64,000 nucleotides of DNA from an uncultured Bacteroidales bacterium (GTDB lineage: Bacteria; Bacteroidota; Bacteroidia; Bacteroidales; P3): assembly GCA_900318275.1 (NCBI GenBank), contig ONJY01000008.1, positions 1-64,000 on the forward strand. Reading direction: 5' to 3'. Below the pieces are notes generated by a model. It saw only the letters and a list, made by a program, of their open reading frames with translations, was not told the origin of the DNA and did no database searches. The position numbers and the translations under genes are program-made. Shown piece after piece: positions 61,028 to 64,000 of the stretch. Within the stretch, counting starts at the first letter, position 1, and each line of letters opens with the position of its first letter.

Positions 61028-64000
61028 TTACTTTATCACCTCCACGGCGCCGTTGTGCTCAATGTTGCCGTTGTAGCCGCGGGCTGAGAAGCGATAGAAG
61101 TAGGTGCCTGCCGGTACATCGACTGGATCCCAGAAGTCTTCCTCTGCGGTGATGTTCTCACGATGGAAGATGCGGGTACCCCACTTGTTGTAGATGTCAA
61201 GGGTATTGACCGGATAGGCCATACCACCGATGAGGTTGGAGATAACGAACTTGTCGTTGATACCGTCACCGTTGGGTGTCACAACGTTGGGGAACTGCAG
61301 GAAGTCGTTGACCAACATGATGGTGCTCTCGGTTGTGTCGCGGCAATAGATGATATTACCCGAGGGGGCCATATTGTCGGTGCGGGCGATGAGGCGGGCC
61401 GTATAGGTACCTGCCAGCTCGTCGGGTGCGGCAAACTGCGAGAAGTCAAAGAGCGGACTTTCATCGGTAAGGGTCTGGACCGAGAGCAGGTTGTTGCGGT
61501 CATACTGCATCTCCCAGAAGAACTTGGTGTCAGCAGTACGGTTGGCCGTGGTGTTGGTGAGCAACGCCACAGGGTGCAGCACCGACGGATAGATGGGATC
61601 CCAGGCAAAAGATGCCTTCGGTGAAGCATAGACGGCGATGACACTGTCATAGATAAGCGAGTCTTTACAACCATCGCCCGACGTGACATAGTATTTCAGA
61701 TCATATACGCCTTCGGTGTAGGTATGCGTGGGGCTGGCTTGCTCCGACGTGACACCGTCGCCGAAATCCCAGAAGTGTTTCTCTGCATCTACGGTCTGGT
61801 TGTCAAAGGTCAGCGTCAGCGGGCTGCACCCCTCCAGAGTAAAGGGTGTCGGCACAAAGCTCGGGTAAGGCTGTGTGCGCAACTTGACGTTAATGGTATC
61901 ACGTGTGACGCACACTGTAGAGCGCTGAGTATTGGTCACCTGCGCAATATAGCGTATATCGCTGCCGGGCTCGTACTTGGTGGTAATCTTGCTGGAGTCC
62001 TGACCAAAGGGTTCCCAAAGGTAGGTATAGTTCTCTGTGGCGGCATGACGGTCGGTAGCGTCAAGCAGCGTCGTGGTGACACCGCAGAGGGTGGTGTCGT
62101 TGCCGAGCGTAGGCTTCGGAGTCCAGTAGGTGGTAATCTTGGTATTGGTATCCCACACGCATCCGAACTCGTCGTATATCTTCACGTTGATGGGGAAGGT
62201 ACCAGCAGTGTCTGGAGTCATCACATAAGACTCCAAGTCGTTGTGGCGGTGCACCTCAAGGCCGCGGTAGTGACCGAGTTCATAGTCATGGTACTGCGCC
62301 GAAGTATCTGGTTCCCAAATAAGGCTATCGATGTCGACCTGATACTTACAGTCGCTCTGACTCACACCACATATATCCACACTGAAACTGAACACCCAGC
62401 CATTATCTGTACCCAAGAAATCACATATCTGGATTTTCCATTCGCCATTAAGCGGACATCCCACAAGCTGGGAGAAATCATCGGCAGGGGTATAATAATT
62501 GGTCTTATTCAAATGATCTGACGAATCAAGAGTCGTAAGAGTAACTGGGCCTGCCCCCTGCCCTGCTCTCGCAAATCCCGGAGGAACTGCATGCTGCTGG
62601 TGTGTTGTGTTCACAGTAGGGGCGGAAGCCATGCCTGCTCCCGTAGGGTTAGGAGTGTCGGCAGGCTGACCATTGACAAGCATATAGTCTTTGTTGCGCG
62701 AGAAACAGTAGTTCCACCCAAACCCATACGGGTTCTGCAAGCTATCACATTTGTCACCATTTATAGCATCCCAGTTGTTGATTGCCGTCGAACGATCACC
62801 ACCATAAGGTATGCCTGCCAAACGCGAGACACCACCATACGTTCCGTTGGGGATAGTCCGGCCCTGCGGGGCATCTTTGTATTTAAGGACGGCCTTATTA
62901 CCGTTCGGGCAAATAATAGACAAATCGTAGTCTCCCATGTAAGTGTGCTCATAACTCACACAAACCGAACAGATGTCTCCCTGACTCTGAACCGTCCTTC
63001 CGTTAGGAAATTCACTAAATACAACAGAGGCTTCGTGACAGTTGGAACCACAAGTGCTGGTGCTGGAACCATCAGGGATAAATGCTCTTACATGGTTAGT
63101 TTTAGATGTTCCGTCTTCATACCTAATAGAGTCAAGGAGCAGCGTGGCATTGTCACCACTATAACCGATATTGACCAACAGACTGTCGCGATTGCAAATA
63201 TCCTGTAGCGTAAACACCGTCTTCAATGGGTTCTTGGCCACACGCACACGAACCTGTGGATGGATGGATGACGTACATCCCCGTTCATCTGTCACACTAA
63301 GAATCATCTCATTGCATGCTACCTTAAAATACTCGTCATAATACACGCTAGTCTGCCCAACGCCCTCAATGGTATCGCCATTGCCCATATCCCACAGGAA
63401 TGTAGTTGTAGCATCCGACGGAGTATACCAACCGGTAGACAGCGAGTATTCGCAGTGTGCGGTGAAGATAACGCCGTCGCCCATGCAGAGGTTAACGCCC
63501 TCGAAAGGTTGGGTGTCTATAACTGGCACCGAGTCATTAAATATAGAATCCCATGCCACAGCATGAATAGTATCGAAAAGATGCTTTATCGTACCATACT
63601 CATATACAACGCCGTTGCGTGTCTTGTAGAATATACTGTCGAGTATCGGCGTAAACTGCTCACACGGCTTTCTGCAGTCCGCCAAGATTCGGAATCCGAT
63701 ACCAGTCTCGTGGTTCCACGGGCCACAATCGCCGCACACTTTGAAACGCAACGTCAGCGCTTGCAGCGGATTGTTGGGGCCGGCAAATATTTCTTTCACG
63801 GCCGGTACACGCATATTACCTGTGGCATACCATTTCAATGGTGCTGATGTATCGATACCGTCATATATGAATACTGTGTCGGCACAAGGTGTTCCTGAGG
63901 AACTAAAGCGAAGATCCAAGTCCTCGATAACAAAAGCCATCGCATTTGAATCCATACAGTCGCCCAATACCGTGACCCAATAGTCATAGCCCCTACCAAC
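61028..64000 (-). CDS. Large secreted adhesin-like protein with P-domain, PKD and T9SS sorting domain (5'-partial)
   Basis: At least 990 residues; the frame is open to the right window edge, so the start lies outside. The N-terminal visible part (DLDLRFSSSGTPCADTVFIYDG) resembles a CUB-type jelly roll. A proprotein-convertase P-like domain follows (about 62390-63000: HTYMGDYDLSIICPNG, LNGEWKIQICDFLGTDNGWVFSFSVDI). A PKD domain lies near 61650-61840 (FWDFGDGVTSEQASPTHTYTEG). The end (FPNVVTPNGDGINDKFVI, LDIYNKWGTRIF, VPAGTYFYRFSARG) is a type B gliding/T9SS C-terminal domain. Exported to the surface; ligand unknown. Confidence 0.88.
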   Translation of the reverse strand, partial: VGRGYDYWVTVLGDCMDSNAMAFVIEDLDLRFSSSGTPCADTVFIYDGIDTSAPLKWYATGNMRVPAVKEIFAGPNNPLQALTLRFKVCGDCGPWNHETGIGFRILADCRKPCEQFTPILDSIFYKTRNGVVYEYGTIKHLFDTIHAVAWDSIFNDSVPVIDTQPFEGVNLCMGDGVIFTAHCEYSLSTGWYTPSDATTTFLWDMGNGDTIEGVGQTSVYYDEYFKVACNEMILSVTDERGCTSSIHPQVRVRVAKNPLKTVFTLQDICNRDSLLVNIGYSGDNATLLLDSIRYEDGTSKTNHVRAFIPDGSSTSTCGSNCHEASVVFSEFPNGRTVQSQGDICSVCVSYEHTYMGDYDLSIICPNGNKAVLKYKDAPQGRTIPNGTYGGVSRLAGIPYGGDRSTAINNWDAINGDKCDSLQNPYGFGWNYCFSRNKDYMLVNGQPADTPNPTGAGMASAPTVNTTHQQHAVPPGFARAGQGAGPVTLTTLDSSDHLNKTNYYTPADDFSQLVGCPLNGEWKIQICDFLGTDNGWVFSFSVDICGVSQSDCKYQVDIDSLIWEPDTSAQYHDYELGHYRGLEVHRHNDLESYVMTPDTAGTFPINVKIYDEFGCVWDTNTKITTYWTPKPTLGNDTTLCGVTTTLLDATDRHAATENYTYLWEPFGQDSSKITTKYEPGSDIRYIAQVTNTQRSTVCVTRDTINVKLRTQPYPSFVPTPFTLEGCSPLTLTFDNQTVDAEKHFWDFGDGVTSEQASPTHTYTEGVYDLKYYVTSGDGCKDSLIYDSVIAVYASPKASFAWDPIYPSVLHPVALLTNTTANRTADTKFFWEMQYDRNNLLSVQTLTDESPLFDFSQFAAPDELAGTYTARLIARTDNMAPSGNIIYCRDTTESTIMLVNDFLQFPNVVTPNGDGINDKFVISNLIGGMAYPVNTLDIYNKWGTRIFHRENITAEEDFWDPVDVPAGTYFYRFSARGYNGNIEHNGAVEVIK

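Noticed and set aside
1-64000. tRNA or rRNA genes
   Set aside because: None of the intergenic stretches shows a tRNA cloverleaf with a GTTCGA-type T-loop, and there is no rRNA-like sequence.

Overview
The window looks like a chromosomal segment of a GC-rich bacterium of the order Bacteroidales. The grounds are several Bacteroidota-specific families (GWxTD-domain protein, GldH-like lipoprotein, DUF6266, PorT-type beta-barrels, two secreted proteins with type IX secretion sorting domains) and promoters of the Bacteroidota type (TTTG, about 19 bp, TAnnTTTG). I cannot name a genus. I see no rRNA, tRNA, CRISPR array, transposase or phage gene. Most genes are housekeeping or cell-envelope genes in tight operons with ATGA or 4-22 bp overlaps.

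Layout. 1-4796 (+): end of a frameshifted dipeptidyl peptidase IV, a beta-barrel protein, gltX, a Skp/OmpH-like lipoprotein. 4797-9817 (-): glycosyltransferase, lipid A-type acyltransferase, GWxTD protein, NAD synthetase whose glutaminase domain lacks catalytic residues. 10220-25081 (+): topA, a glycosyltransferase fusion, beta-barrel, coaD, recG, GNAT fragment, mltG, a T9SS-sorted surface protein, asd, gldH-like, uvrC. 25098-32865 (-): hflX, glycosyltransferase, topoisomerase IV/gyrase A-type subunit, lepB, glycosyltransferase. 33002-35535: a small AT-richer island with an orphan lipoprotein, a promoter-driven structured leader or ncRNA, a DUF6266 gene and a long inverted repeat. 35536-41348 (+): META lipoprotein, NUDIX, dprA, MORN-like lipoprotein, cca, then crotonase and 3-hydroxybutyryl-CoA dehydrogenase with their own promoter. 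41406-46700 (-): dnaG, sigma-54 activator, aroA and miaA from one promoter; a catalytically gutted GH20 protein lies upstream at 46751-48112 (-). 48425-53199 (+): flippase, small lipoprotein, PflX-like radical SAM enzyme, hypothetical, pepD. 53250-60931 (-): ABC permease, tsaB, lolA-like, folE, SUMF1 lipoprotein, rlmI, rpe, YitT, YggS. 61028-64000 (-): large T9SS-sorted adhesin-like protein, cut by the window edge.

The most unusual content is repetitive. Five intergenic regions carry arrays with a strict 11-bp period (best at 48210-48363, fourteen units), several of which turn from one strand's motif to its complement midway. Eleven other places carry runs with a strict 7-bp period, and one more has a 10/11-bp unit. 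Some 7-bp runs lie between genes and overlap start or stop codons; others lie inside reading frames of recG, dnaG, asd, a NUDIX gene, a glycosyltransferase and a truncated GNAT gene, mostly at variable loops or ends. A third type, 9-bp units in a 35-bp inverted repeat, sits at 35336-35460. The 11-bp arrays are all upstream of or between transcription units, while the two convergent gene ends I could examine carry ordinary hairpin terminators, so the arrays are not simply terminators. I do not know a description of this repeat system in Bacteroidales.
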